A DNA stretch of 64,000 nucleotides from JAJPKK01 sp963844635 (GTDB lineage: Bacteria; Pseudomonadota; Alphaproteobacteria; Rhizobiales; Xanthobacteraceae), in the NCBI GenBank assembly GCA_963844635.1, contig CAWJPD010000005.1, positions 372,001-436,000 of the forward strand. Direction: 5' to 3'. The translations under genes were made by a program, and so were the position numbers. Positions 8,749 through 18,940 of this stretch are shown piece by piece. Below the pieces are notes generated by a model. That model was not told the origin of the DNA. It searched no databases and was given only the letters and a program-made list of their open reading frames with translations. The number at the start of each line of letters is the position of its first letter. The first letter of the stretch is position 1.

Positions 8749-9940
8749 CGCCGGCCGAACCTTGCGACGGCGCCGAACATGACAAGGAGGGCGGCGCCAA
8801 TAATGCCGAAGGCCACGATGCCCCACGTGGTCGAGGTGGCAACCGTCACCCTGAATTGGGTGGACGCCGTCTCGCCTCGCGACTCCGCCCGGATCGTCGA
8901 CATATAGTCGCCGGCGACGGTCTTGTCCGTCGGCGTGACGAGCGCGGTCACTTCGGTCATCTGGCCGGATGCGATCCGCTCGATGGTTTTCGGCTGGAAT
9001 TCGATCTTCCAGCCCGTAGGCGCCGAACCGGACATCTCGATATTGTCGGCGGGTGCGGTCCCGTCATTGGTCACATTCACGGGATGGTGCTCTGCTGGCC
9101 GGCCTCGGCGCGGGCGCTGACAAGGCCATCCCGCCCGGCAATCGAAAGGCGTGGCTGTCCGACCACTTCGAGGGTCAGGTTCGGTCGGCGGAAGCGTCTG
9201 CAGCGCTTGCCATCGCCTCGATCGGGAAGCTGTCCGGCATCGACCGAGGACGGCGGCCGCACTTTGAGCTTCACATCCTTGGAAGCGCCCGCATCGATCG
9301 GCACCGAGGACAGCTCCTGGGTGCCGTAGGCCTCGGTGAACGAGGTCTCGAAATTCTGCGGCGCGGTCGCGGCAAGGCTCACGGTGAGATTGCGTCCGCT
9401 GTCGTTCTTGATGACAGCGTGTAGTCGAAGCTCGATTTCGGCGTGCCGCGCAAGCGACGGCAGTTGCGGCGTCATGGTAAGCTTCGCCGGCAGCTCCTTG
9501 GCGAGATTGACGGTCAGCGGCAGCGCTGATGTTATCGCCCTGCGCCGACCCCCCTTCCGCCTTGATGGTGAGCTGTTGCTGGCAATATCGGCGTTCGCCG
9601 GCACGTCGAGACGCAATTGCAGGCTGACGCTCTGATCCGTCGCCGCCATCGCGGCCGCGACAGGCTGGCCGCCGCCGAGCAGCGTGGCAGTCCAGCCAGC
9701 CGGGGCGCCATCCACCGACAAGGCAAAACGTTCGGGCGGCAGGCCGTAATTCTGCAGCCGCAGCGCCACGGTTGTCGTGGTGCCTGGGCGGACCGAGATC
9801 GCGGGATAGTCGGTCAGCAGATATAGGCCTTTGACGTTGCTCGTCTCCTTGCCGTTTTCGGCGGCCACGACGGAGGTCGCGAATCCACTGATGACCAAAG
9901 CCGGAAGGGCCAGCAGGACCGCAATCGTGGTGAGTCTCAT
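8745..9940 (-). CDS. NEW3-domain secreted/membrane-anchored protein of the ABC exporter operon (about five frameshifts)
   Basis: Reconstructed from three frames. ATG at 9940 (GGGAGTGAG upstream) starts a signal peptide MRLTTIAVLLALPALVISGF. Ig-like NEW3 repeats follow: YPAISVRPGTTTTVALRLQN and a following PPERFALSVDGAPAGW, then in other frames QLTIKAEGGSAQGDNIS, LPLTVNLAKELPAKLTMTPQ, SFPIEAMASAADASAD, NLTLEVVGQPRLSIAGRDGL and VNVTNDGTAPADNIEMSGSA. It ends with one transmembrane helix (TTWGIVAFGIIGAALLVMFG) and FGRR. Frame changes are needed near 9570, 9528, 9225, 9170 and 9079; the last looks like a lost G (CCGGTGAAT read as CCGTGAAT). The protein is probably anchored outside the cytoplasmic membrane with the exporter domain downstream; its ligand is unknown. 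Confidence 0.8.
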
Positions 9941-10212
9941 CGCGCTCACTCCCTGAGTGCAGATTGTCATTGTCAGATGCGCTGGATGCGCTTGCTGCGT
10001 TCGGGTGGCGCATGTCGCCTCGCCTGCGCAAGGGGCAGCGGCCGTGCGGGCGGGGTGGGCCGGACGATGGCTTACCGATGTTGACGAAATCTTGGAACCC
10101 CCCCGCCCGCTTTTGTCGCATCACATCGAGTTGAAGCGCGGACTTCGCGCATTTCGGCAGGGAAGGTTTTTTCGATTTGCGGCCGGCTCGACAGCGCGCC
10201 TATATCGTCACC

Positions 10213-11583
10213 ATGCCTGATGTTCCAATCACAAGAGCCGTGCCTCCCGAGGGGGCGCTTGACGGCTCCGCTGCAAAGACAATCGGCTTCGTCTCGCTCG
10301 GCTGCCCCAAGGCGCTGGTCAACTCCGAGCGCATCATCACGCGCTTGCGCGCCGAAGGGTACGAACTGGTGCGGCGGCACGCCGATGCCGATCTCGTCAT
10401 CGTGAACACCTGCGGGTTCCTCGACAGTGCCAAAGCGGAGTCGCTGCAAGCGATCGGGGCCGGGATTAAAGAGAATGGCAAGGTGATCGTGACCGGCTGC
10501 ATGGGCGCCGAGCCCGAAGCCATCACATCGCGGTTCCCGGAGGTGCTCGCCGTCACCGGACCGCAGCAATATGAGAGCGTACTCGATGCGGTCCACCGGG
10601 CCTTGCCGCCGCGGCACGAGCCCTTCCTTGACCTTGTGCCCCCGCAGGGCATCAAGCTGACGCCACGCCATTACGCCTATCTGAAGATTTCGGAAGGCTG
10701 CAACAATCGTTGCAGCTTCTGCATCATTCCCAGGCTGCGCGGCCGCCTCGTCTCGCGCCCGGCCGCGGATGTGCTCAGCGAGGCCGAACGGCTGGTAGCG
10801 GCCGGTGTCAAAGAACTGCTGGTCATCTCCCAGGACAGCTCGGCCTATGGCCTCGACCTCGGCTATGCTCCCAGCTTGTGGCGGCATCGCGAGCTGCGTG
10901 CCCGTTTCTTCGATCTTGCCGCAGCGCTTGGGGAACTCGGCGCCTGGGTTCGGCTGCATTACGTCTATCCTTACCCCCATGTCGACGACGTGATCCCGTT
11001 GATGGCTGAGGGACGCGTGCTGCCCTATCTCGACATCCCGTTCCAGCACGCGTCGCCGGCGGTGCTCCAGCGGATGCGGCGCCCGGCCGCGCAGGAGAAA
11101 ACGCTTAAGCGGATCGCCGCCTGGCGCGCCCTTTGTCCGGACATTACGCTGCGTTCGACCTTTATCGTCGGATTCCCGGGCGAGTCGGAAGAGGAGTTCG
11201 CATTCCTCCTCGACTGGCTCGGCGAGGCCGCGCTCGATCGGGTCGGCTGCTTCCGCTACGAGCCGGTGCAAGGCGCTGCCGCCAACGAGATCGCCTCAGC
11301 CGTGCCGGAGCAAGTCAAGGAGGAGCGGTTCCGGCGCTTCATGGAACGGCAGCAGGAGATTTCGAAGCGTCGCCTCAAGCGCCGTGTTGGCACCCGGATC
11401 CAGGTCCTTGTCGACGAAGTCGGTCCGACTGTCGCCAAGGCGCGCAGCAAGGCGGACGCACCGGAGATCGACGGCACCGTGTTCGTGGCATCACGGCGCC
11501 CGCTGCGTGTTGGTGAGTTCGCAACCGTGAGAGTCGAGCGCGCGGACGCCTACGATCTGCACGGAACCACGGTCGGATTTTAA
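10213..11583 (+). CDS. rimO: Ribosomal protein S12 methylthiotransferase RimO
   Basis: A 456-residue radical-SAM enzyme that adds a methylthio group to the conserved Asp of ribosomal protein S12. The N-terminal UPF0004 domain has the three cluster-binding Cys (SLGCPKALVNSE, VIVNTCGFLDSAK, VIVTGCMGAEPEA). The radical-SAM motif CNNRCSFC lies near residue 165, followed by IPRLRGRLVSR, the RimO-specific version. A C-terminal TRAM domain carries IQVLVDEV and IDGTVFVASRR. I use ATG 10213, which gives MPDVPITRAVPPEG; no good ribosome site is visible, and the longer start at 10177 is less likely. Intact frame and full length. Confidence 0.96.
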   Translation: MPDVPITRAVPPEGALDGSAAKTIGFVSLGCPKALVNSERIITRLRAEGYELVRRHADADLVIVNTCGFLDSAKAESLQAIGAGIKENGKVIVTGCMGAEPEAITSRFPEVLAVTGPQQYESVLDAVHRALPPRHEPFLDLVPPQGIKLTPRHYAYLKISEGCNNRCSFCIIPRLRGRLVSRPAADVLSEAERLVAAGVKELLVISQDSSAYGLDLGYAPSLWRHRELRARFFDLAAALGELGAWVRLHYVYPYPHVDDVIPLMAEGRVLPYLDIPFQHASPAVLQRMRRPAAQEKTLKRIAAWRALCPDITLRSTFIVGFPGESEEEFAFLLDWLGEAALDRVGCFRYEPVQGAAANEIASAVPEQVKEERFRRFMERQQEISKRRLKRRVGTRIQVLVDEVGPTVAKARSKADAPEIDGTVFVASRRPLRVGEFATVRVERADAYDLHGTTVGF

Positions 11584-12043
11584 GTCGCCAGCGGTCGCGC
11601 GAGAGACACCAACACCTGTTTTTGCATCAAGGCTGTGCATAAGCGGAGCTGTCGGTCAGATGTCTTCCGCGCCAACTGGCGCCGGTATCAAAACCAGATC
11701 GGCCCGACCTACGGTGTCGGAAAGGGCGAAAAAGTGACGCGAAGCGGTTGATGTTGAGGCGAGAACTGGCTTGTCCCACTCTCGCTGGCAGGGACCTGAC
11801 GCGCCGTGCACGGCGCACGATCGGGGTTTTCAGTTCTGGGCCGCTTTGTGTCATTTCTGCAACGCGGCTTGAAAATCGGAGCAGCCGGCGGGGTTAACGT
11901 TTCGTCAACGATTGTCACGGTGATGGAATATTTATACAAGCTAAGAGGGTTGCACGCCATGCGGAGCTGTGAGTGTCAAGCCGAAAATGGGTCGAGACAA
12001 AGCCCATACGACTTGACCGCTCACCTGCGGGGGGGAGGATCGC
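11584..12043. other. Intergenic leader of the porin gene
   Basis: 460 bp between rimO and the porin gene, both on the plus strand. Nothing in it looks coding. An AT-rich patch near 11920-11945 (GGAATATTTATACAAG) may hold the promoter. The last bases contain GGGGGGAGGA, an unusually strong ribosome binding site for the porin ATG at 12044, in keeping with a highly expressed outer-membrane protein. Confidence 0.4.
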
Positions 12044-13889
12044 ATGAAGTCGGTGAATCGTCTACTTCTTGGCTCCGCGGCAGGTCTCTTCGTCGTGGCA
12101 GATGCTCAGGCCGCAGACCTTCCCGCCAAGGCTCAGCCCGCGGAATATGTGAAGGTGTGCAGCCTCTATGGCGCCGGCTTCTGGTACATTCCCGGCACCG
12201 ATACCTGCATTAAGATCGGCGGCACCGTCTTCATGATGGTGATGGAAAATGCGAGCGGCCAGACCAACGCGCCGATCGGCACGCCGACCAGCAACCAAGC
12301 CGACGCTGGCGGCGCTTTCAACCGGGCCGCCACCAACTACCTGAACACCCACGAACGCGGCGCGCTCAGCATGGACGTGCGCACGCAGACCGATTACGGC
12401 ACCGCGCGCTCGTATGTCAGCCTTGGTGCCGATTGGTCGACCGCAAGCTATAACGGCACACTGAACCCGAATTCAGGGCACGGGGACGGGCGCAGCCACA
12501 AACTCCAACGGTGTGTTCGTCGACCGGGCCTTCGTGCAATTTGCCGGCTTCACCGCCGGCCGTATCCGTTCTTTCTTCGATATTATTTCGCCTTACGGCC
12601 TTATGCAGCCCAAGACGATCGGCGACACCTCGACTAGCGGTATTCTCGGCATCGCCTATACGTGGCAGTTCGCCAACGGCTTGTCCGCCAGCTTCTCCGC
12701 CGAAGACTCCGGTTATGCCTTCGGTGCAAGCGTGCGAAAACGATCGTCAATCTCGACCTTTACAATAATAGCGGCGTGATCGGCTCGACCGGCACTCCGT
12801 TCAATGGCGGCACCACCGGCCCGATGCAGATCGGAAATATGTATGTCGACAACAAGGGCCAGACGATGCTCGATCCGCTGCTCAACCTGCGGCTCGACCA
12901 GGCATGGGGCTTCGCCGGGGCGAGTATCGCGCTCCATGATGCAAGTGGCGGCTATTACTCCAGCCCGGGCGCTCTGAACACGACGGGTGCTGCCGGAACG
13001 GGAACATTTAGTGTCACCCCTCCAACCGTTCAATTGAATCCGTTCGGCTCTGGAGGCGCCGGCATCTTCAACAGCGGCGAACTGAACGGGCATCCGGCCG
13101 ATAAATATGGCTATGCGGCCACGGGCGGCTTCACGCTCGCCAACTTCCTCGGCTTCCAGGGTGACACGTTCTCCATCCAGGGAACGTTTTCGAAGGGCGC
13201 CGCCGCCTATGCGACCCAAGGCGACGGTCGCATGGGAAATGTACGGCAACGGCAACAGCGTAGGGCTGGGCTGGCTGGCGGACGGCATTTTCGCCAACCA
13301 GACGCAGGTCGAACTCACGACGGTGTGGAGCTTCTACGGAGGCTACGAACACCTGTGGACGCCGAAATGGAGAACGGCCGTTTACGGAGGTTTCGTCGGC
13401 GTCGATTACGACGCCACCGCCCAGAACATGATCTGCGGCAACTCCACCGGTACTCCAAATCAGGCCACTGGGGGAGGGCTCTTCCCATCGACTGGTGGTT
13501 TTACTGCCAACGGTGGCTTCATTCCCGGGCAGGTTTATACCGGCCCGAGCAGCCCCCATGGTTTTACGGCTTATTCGGCTCAGGGGCCCGGCTATGTCGT
13601 GTTCAATGCGCCAGGGTTCCAAGCGGGAACGGTATCGAACTGCAACCCGAATTTCAGTTTCGGTCAGCTCGGCACCCGAACGTTCTGGAACCCGGTTCCG
13701 GACATCAATATCGGTCTCGATATCGTCTGGACGCATCTCAACACGGCATTCGAGGGGACTGCAGGCGTCGTCGGCGTCGCCCCTGGCCGCGTATCAAGCG
13801 CTGGAACGCTAGGTCCCAATACTTACAGCATCAGCAACCAGGACGAAGTCAGCGCGCTGTTCATGTTTTCCCGAACCTTCCTCTACTAA
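12044..13889 (+). CDS. Porin (Porin_2 family) with three frameshifts
   Basis: An outer-membrane beta-barrel for small hydrophilic solutes. The signal peptide is MKSVNRLLLGSAAGLFVV with ADAQA|ADLP, and the mature start YVKVCSLYGAGFWYIPGTDT and CIKIGG is the hallmark of Hyphomicrobiales Porin_2 proteins. Conserved blocks then appear in successive frames: GVFVDRAFVQFAGFTAGRIR and SFFDIIS from about 12510, RLDQAWGFAGASIALHDASG around 12890, and from about 13240 the C-terminal half with LWTPKWRTAVYGGFVGVDYD and the terminal SALFMFSRTFLY ending in an aromatic residue. Frame changes fall near 12474 (an extra G in a GGG run), 12735 and 13235. Full family length is recovered only if all three are repaired. 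Confidence 0.85.
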
Positions 13890-14819
13890 GAGCCGGTTCC
13901 TGCTGAACGGAAGCGCGTGGTGCGGGAGTGGTAACGACTGCATAATGAAATCGTAGCGATATGCTTGGCGTGGATCCGTCGATCAGCAGCAGAGCGGCGG
14001 GTCGCAATCGTTGCCTCGTGCACATGCGCAACTCCACACTAGCACGCCGGTCGAGCTAAGCTTTTGGCTAACGCTATTTTGCCTCGATACTCCGTGTGGG
14101 CCTGCGTTCCAATGAGAGCATCCGAGCTTATAATATATTGCTTGTTGCCCCTCTCCCAACTCACCATGAATCTCGATGACGTTTCCATGAACCAATCCGT
14201 TCCGACGGATGGCTTAAGCTCTTGCGAGACCGATCACTCGGGCGCTTGATGGGTTTTCCTGCGCTCAATCCATTCTACGTTTGGTCTAATGTAAACGAGC
14301 CCAGGCACGCAGCCAGTCTTCGCGGCGAACGCTAAGAGCGGGATGCGTTCAGTTTGAAGCCTCCCGCTCGGTCCTCCTTGATTTTGCGTATGATATTTGT
14401 CCGAAAAGTCTGCAGCTTTCCGGGATCATGCGCCAAGATTGCGATAAGCGCGCCAAGGCGGCAGGCAAGGTCGCGAGGGCATTTGGCGCCGGAGCCGGCG
14501 GCTCGTCACCGGCGAATCCGGTTCATCCTGCGCTCGAACAGCGGCTGATGGCCTTGAAGACCAGGGAATAGCCGCAGCCCGCATGCTCGGGTCGGAGTCA
14601 CTCGCCGATCTGGGAACAAGTTGGTTGCGAAATCATCGAATAATATAAGTTGCCTGGACTGCCATTTCGCAGCACGTTTCTCGGTCGTGTTCCCCCAGGT
14701 AGGAGCCATAACGGGACTCAAGGCGGAGCTCTCCGTCGCGCCTCGCGGCCTTGAAGCGGCCCAGCAAAGATGGGAAAACGCGGCAATCCGCATCCGGTCG
14801 TTTTCGCATTGGCAGGTTG
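13890..14819. other. Long intergenic region with one dispersed repeat
   Basis: 930 bp downstream of the porin gene. It contains one copy of the dispersed palindromic element (14335-14433, separate entry). The AT-richer stretch 14110-14135 (GCTTATAATATATTGC) resembles a -10-like sequence but has no convincing gene behind it. No ORF has protein-like features. Confidence 0.4.
14335..14433 (+). repeat. Dispersed bipartite palindromic repeat, copy 1
   Basis: Left module AGAGCGGGATGCGTTCAG with its partial mirror CCTCCCGCTC, then a right module with GTCCGAAAAGTCTGCAGCTT and GGGATCATGC. Related copies lie at 32562, 44214, 45009 and 49906. Confidence 0.8.
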
Positions 14820-15360
14820 ATGAATATCAGCACGTCGACACCCAAACTCGTGGCCGGGCGCAGCTGCGGCGAATGCTCGTTGTGCTGCAAGATGCTGCAG
14901 CTGGACGAGTTCAACAAGCCACAAGGGGTATGGTGTCCGCATTCTGCCCCCGGCCGCGGCGGCTGCAAAATCCACGAGACCCGACCAGCCGTCTGCCGCG
15001 AATTTTTTTGCGGTTGGCTGGTGGGCGCCGACCTCGGCCCCGAATGGCGGCCGCTCGAATTCTCGAATGATCCTGTTCTTCGAGAAGAACATGGATCGCC
15101 TCGCCATCCATGTCGATGCCGAGAAGCCAACCGTCTGGCGGCAGGAGCCCTATTACGGCCAGATAAAGCGATGGTCGCGGGAGTCGGTGGGGACGGGACG
15201 GCAGATCGTCGTCTACATCAAGCGGCGGACCATCGTGATCCTGCCGGATCGCGACGTCGACCTCGGTGAACTGCAGCCGGGCGACCACATCCGCGTCGAT
15301 GTCCAGAACACGCCACGTGGCCTGATCACCGACGCCGTCAGAATTCCGGTTGCGAAAATC
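14820..15360 (+). CDS. YkgJ-type cysteine-cluster protein (frameshifted, then open into the TPR-GT41 gene)
   Basis: ATG at 14820 (GGCAGG upstream) starts a small protein with the CxxCxxCC cluster SCGECSLCCKML, then WCPHSAPGRGGCKIHETRP and VCREFFCGW, the pattern of the YkgJ/UPF0153 family, which probably binds an iron-sulfur cluster or zinc. At about 15062 the frame is lost; the next frame gives MILFFEKNMDRLAIHVDAEK, WRQEPYYGQIKRWSRE and VIVLPDRDVDLGELQ-type sequence, the known C-terminal half of the family. That second frame runs on without a stop into the glycosyltransferase. The end at about 15360 is therefore a domain boundary, not a visible stop codon. Function in the cell is unknown. Confidence 0.7.
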
Positions 15361-17904
15361 GCTCCCGCAGAGAAAGGCAAATGGATCACCTCACAGGGAT
15401 TGGCTCAGGGACTCCATCGAGCGCTGGCCGCTTTCAATTCGGGGAATTTCCAGCAGGCTGAGCGGCTTTGCGCCGAGCTCTTGGCCACGCGAGCGGATTA
15501 TTTCGATGCCCTTCAACTGCGGGGCCTCGCAGAGGCGGCGCTCGGGAAAAGGGAAGCGGCAATTGCGAATTACGACCGCGCGCTCAAGCTGCAGCCGCGT
15601 CACGCGACAACACATTACAATCTCGGCCTCGCGCTGAACGGACTGAAACGGTTCGAAGCGGCAGTCACAAGCTTCGACCGGGCACTGGCGCTGCGGCCCG
15701 ATTTTGCCGAGGCCCTCTCGGATCGCGGCCTGAGCCTCGCAAAGCTTGGTCGGTTCAAGGACGCGTTGGCGAGTGAGGATCGCGCGCTCGCCATCCGACC
15801 GAACTATGTCGAAGCGCTCATCAATCGCGGCCTTGCTTTGCATGGATTGAAGAGGTTCGATGAGGCATTGGCGAGCTATGACAGCGCGATTTCGCTACGC
15901 CCGGACTATCCGGTGGCGCATTACGATCGCGGCCTCACTTTGCTTTCGCAGAAGAAGTGCGATGAGGCATTGGCGAGTTTCGATCGCGCGCTCGCGGCCG
16001 CGCCGGCCATCGCCAAAGCGCTGTCGAACCACGGCGAACCCTTGCTTAAACTGCGCGGGTTCGAAGAGGCACTGGCCAGCGATGAACGCTCTTTGTCTCT
16101 CCGGCCGGAATTCGCAGAGGCGCTTACCTGCCGCGGCGCCGCTCTGCAGCGCCTGAATCGATATGATGAGGCGTTGGCAAGCTTCGACGCTGCACTGCTG
16201 CTACAGCCCGACCTTGCCGAAGCACTGGTAGGTCGTGGAAGCACTTGGTTTCTAATGAACCGGTTCGAGGAGGCGCTGAGAAGCCACGAGCGCGCAATTG
16301 CAGCATGGCCGAACCACGCCGAGGCCTGGGTTGGCTGCGGCCTCGCCCTGCATTTCTTGAAGCGTTTCGGCGAGGCGCTTGCAAGTTATGATCGCGCGCT
16401 TGCACTGGAGCCGAATCTTACCCGAGCGCTGATCAATCGCGGAGCGGCGCAACGGGAACTGGGCCGCTTCGACGAAGCGATGGAAAGCTATGAGCGCGCG
16501 CTGCATCTGGACTCTGACGCCTTCGACGCCGCCGCGGGTGTCGCAGATATTGCGCTGAACGCGTGCGATTGGGCCCGCGTCGCCGAGGTCACAAAAAAAC
16601 TGCCATCCTATGTCGCCGATGGTCCTTCCATCTTGCCCTTCTGGCTGTTCGGCTACTCCGACGATGAAGCCCTGCATCTCACATGCTGCAAAACGCAGGT
16701 CAACCAGTTGATCGCGAAACAACTGCCCCGCGCGGAGAGAAGGCGGGGCGACAAGATCAAGCTTGCTTATCTATCGGCGGACTTCAACCTTCATCCCGTT
16801 GCCTATTTGATCGCAGGCCTGATCGAGCTGCACGACCGCGACCGGTTCGACGTCATCGGCTTGTCATTCGGCCACGACGATGGCAGCGAAATTCGTGGGA
16901 AACTCGCGAACGCGTTCGACCGCTTCGACGACGTGCGATTTTGCAGCGATGCCGCTGTCGCAGCGCACATTCGCGACCTCAATATCGATATCGCGATCGA
17001 CCTGATGGGCCACACCTCGTACAGCAGGTCCGCCGTGTTTGCCAAGCGGCCTGCACCGATCCAGGCGGCCTATCTTGGGTTTCCCGGAACGATGGGTGCC
17101 GAGTTCATCGACTACATCATTGCCGACGAGATCGTCGCCCCATTCGAACGAGAACCCTTTTTCGCGGAGAAAATCGTCCATCTGCCCGTATCTTATCAAG
17201 TTAATGATGCAACGCTGAAAATCGCGCCAACTGTGCCGCTGCGGCGCGAGGTCGGGCTCCCGGAGGAAGGTTTCGTCTTCTGCTGCTTCAACAACAGTTA
17301 CAAAATTTGCGCGCCCTTCTTCGATGTCTGGATGCGGGTGTTGGCAAAAGTTGATGGCAGCGTGCTGTGGCTGGCGCGGAGCAACCCTGTCGCTGAGCGC
17401 AATTTGCTCCGAGAAGCCAGCGCGCGGGGGATCGACCCTGCGCGCGTGGTGTTCGCCGACCGCATCAACTTCCACGGCCATCTGGCACGCCATTGCCTTG
17501 CCGATCTGTTTCTGGACACCTTGCCCTACAATGGACACGCCACCACGAGCGGCGCCTTGTGGGCCGGCTTGCCCGTATTGACATGCCTCGGAAAGTCATT
17601 CGCCGGGCGGGTGGGTGCCAGCCTTTTGCGTGCGGTAGGGCTGCCGGAACTGGTGACTTCAAGCCTCGAAGAATATGAGGAAAGGGCGGTAGCGCTCGCC
17701 CGCGACCCGGTGCAGTTGGCAGAAATTCGCGGTAAGCTTCAGCGAAACCGATTGACGGCGCCGCTGTTCGACACGATGCGATTCCGGCGAAACATTGAAG
17801 CTGCGTATCTGCAGATGTGGGAGATATGGCAGCGCGGCGAGCCGCCGCGCAGTTTTGCGGTCGATGCCGATCGCGGTTTCGTTACAACTAACGTGGCGGG
17901 GTGA
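15067..17904 (+). CDS. TPR-repeat O-GlcNAc transferase-like glycosyltransferase (GT41/SPINDLY family), fused in frame to a YkgJ C-terminal half
   Basis: Residues about 1-95 are the tail of the cysteine-cluster protein. From about residue 115 there are roughly eleven TPR units with the repeated pattern ALASYDRALALRPDFAEAL. From about residue 560 the catalytic GT41 domain follows: KIKLAYLSADFNLHPVAYLI, DIAIDLMGHTSYSRS, IQAAYLGFPGTMGAEFIDYI, FCCFNNSYKICAPFFDVWMR (with the Lys expected to contact UDP), LFLDTLPYNGHATTSGALWA and GKSFAGRVGASLL. Such proteins move GlcNAc or other sugars from UDP/GDP donors to Ser/Thr of proteins. A natural start for an unfused enzyme is not obvious near 15360-15400 (TTG 15409 is possible), so the fusion may be genuine or may arise from a missing stop. 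Its final codons overlap the next gene by 4 bp. Confidence 0.85.
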   Translation: MILFFEKNMDRLAIHVDAEKPTVWRQEPYYGQIKRWSRESVGTGRQIVVYIKRRTIVILPDRDVDLGELQPGDHIRVDVQNTPRGLITDAVRIPVAKIAPAEKGKWITSQGLAQGLHRALAAFNSGNFQQAERLCAELLATRADYFDALQLRGLAEAALGKREAAIANYDRALKLQPRHATTHYNLGLALNGLKRFEAAVTSFDRALALRPDFAEALSDRGLSLAKLGRFKDALASEDRALAIRPNYVEALINRGLALHGLKRFDEALASYDSAISLRPDYPVAHYDRGLTLLSQKKCDEALASFDRALAAAPAIAKALSNHGEPLLKLRGFEEALASDERSLSLRPEFAEALTCRGAALQRLNRYDEALASFDAALLLQPDLAEALVGRGSTWFLMNRFEEALRSHERAIAAWPNHAEAWVGCGLALHFLKRFGEALASYDRALALEPNLTRALINRGAAQRELGRFDEAMESYERALHLDSDAFDAAAGVADIALNACDWARVAEVTKKLPSYVADGPSILPFWLFGYSDDEALHLTCCKTQVNQLIAKQLPRAERRRGDKIKLAYLSADFNLHPVAYLIAGLIELHDRDRFDVIGLSFGHDDGSEIRGKLANAFDRFDDVRFCSDAAVAAHIRDLNIDIAIDLMGHTSYSRSAVFAKRPAPIQAAYLGFPGTMGAEFIDYIIADEIVAPFEREPFFAEKIVHLPVSYQVNDATLKIAPTVPLRREVGLPEEGFVFCCFNNSYKICAPFFDVWMRVLAKVDGSVLWLARSNPVAERNLLREASARGIDPARVVFADRINFHGHLARHCLADLFLDTLPYNGHATTSGALWAGLPVLTCLGKSFAGRVGASLLRAVGLPELVTSSLEEYEERAVALARDPVQLAEIRGKLQRNRLTAPLFDTMRFRRNIEAAYLQMWEIWQRGEPPRSFAVDADRGFVTTNVAG

Positions 17905-18770
17905 CTGAAAATTCAAGCAGGCAGGTTGGTTTGCCGGTGGAGGACCAAGCGATGATCGCACATGGTCAACACGTTTGGAACTTGGCGCCGAAAGCTGGCC
18001 CGGATACGTTCATCTATCAAATATTTTACGATGAAGCGTCTCGCGGTACGCTGGATGCCGGTTTTATTCCGCTGAACAATTGTAACAATACGCGGCCTGA
18101 CTGGTTCGAGTTCTGGCCCATCAGACGTTTCCTGCTCGATGCGCCGCTTAAGGAAGACACCTGGTATGGCTTTCTGTCACCGATCTTTCGCTTTAAAACA
18201 GGGCTGGATTCTAAAGTTGTTTCTGAGTTTTTGCAACAGGTCGACCCTCATCATGCGAACGTTGCCTTATTTGCCAGCGGATGGGACCAAATTGCATACT
18301 TTCGCAATATCTTCGAACAGGGAGAATTTTGGCACCCCGGGCTTATTGACGGCTCGCAGAGGTTTTTCGATCGAATTGGCTTGACCATCAATCTCCTAAC
18401 GTTGACGACCCACTCTTTGTCTTCGGTGTTCAGCAATTACTTGGTGGCGAAGCCATGTTATTGGCGCCATTGGTTGAAGCTCGCAAATTTATTCTTCGAT
18501 TACGTCGAACAGGCGGACGATGCGAACTCTGCCGCTTTGCGTTCCAAAACGAGGTATAATGAGAAAGAGCCGACCCCAATGAAAGTTTTTATTCAGGAGC
18601 GTCTTGCGTCAGTTGTAATTGCACGAGGAAATTTCAATGTGACCTGCTTTGACACGAGCGACCGATATCCAATCTTCGACGCGCTTTTCGTCAATAATTT
18701 TCGAAATCGCCGATTGTTGCAGGCATGCGATACTCTCAAACAGCAATATGTCATGACCCATGACTTCTGA
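17901..18770 (+). CDS. Conserved hypothetical protein coupled to the GT41 glycosyltransferase
   Basis: 289 residues starting at a GTG that overlaps the upstream stop (GTGA), so translation is coupled. Not recognised as a named family. The sequence is soluble and aromatic-rich: TFIYQIFYDEASRGTLDAGF near residue 35, then NTRPDWFEFWPIRRFLL, TWYGFLSPIFRFKTGL, HHANVALFASGWDQIAYF and FWHPGLIDGSQRFFDRIG. The Asp/Trp-rich N-terminal part could be a sugar-nucleotide or glycan-binding fold, and the position next to a glycosyltransferase suggests a second transferase or an acceptor partner. GC content (about 47-50 percent by eye) is clearly below the rest of the window, a hint of separate origin. Confidence 0.6.
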   Translation: MTENSSRQVGLPVEDQAMIAHGQHVWNLAPKAGPDTFIYQIFYDEASRGTLDAGFIPLNNCNNTRPDWFEFWPIRRFLLDAPLKEDTWYGFLSPIFRFKTGLDSKVVSEFLQQVDPHHANVALFASGWDQIAYFRNIFEQGEFWHPGLIDGSQRFFDRIGLTINLLTLTTHSLSSVFSNYLVAKPCYWRHWLKLANLFFDYVEQADDANSAALRSKTRYNEKEPTPMKVFIQERLASVVIARGNFNVTCFDTSDRYPIFDALFVNNFRNRRLLQACDTLKQQYVMTHDF

Positions 18771-18940
18771 TTATCTCGAGATGTATAAAAAAATCAGGCA
18801 GCAAATTCAAACCACGCGCCCTATTCCGGGCGCTTCGTGAGGCACAGACCATAGACATGAATCCGTGGAAAACGAGTTGTAGACCGGGGAAGCAGAGCCA
18901 GCCGCCACATGTCTCTCGTCTGTCTGACGCGCAAGCCTCG

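Noticed and set aside
7747..8907. 386-residue plus-strand ORF over the ABC ATPase
   Set aside because: Shadow of a clear ATPase with Walker A/B and signature on the other strand; the translation has no fold features.
10072..11271. 399-residue minus-strand ORF over rimO
   Set aside because: Antisense shadow of rimO, a high-GC artefact.
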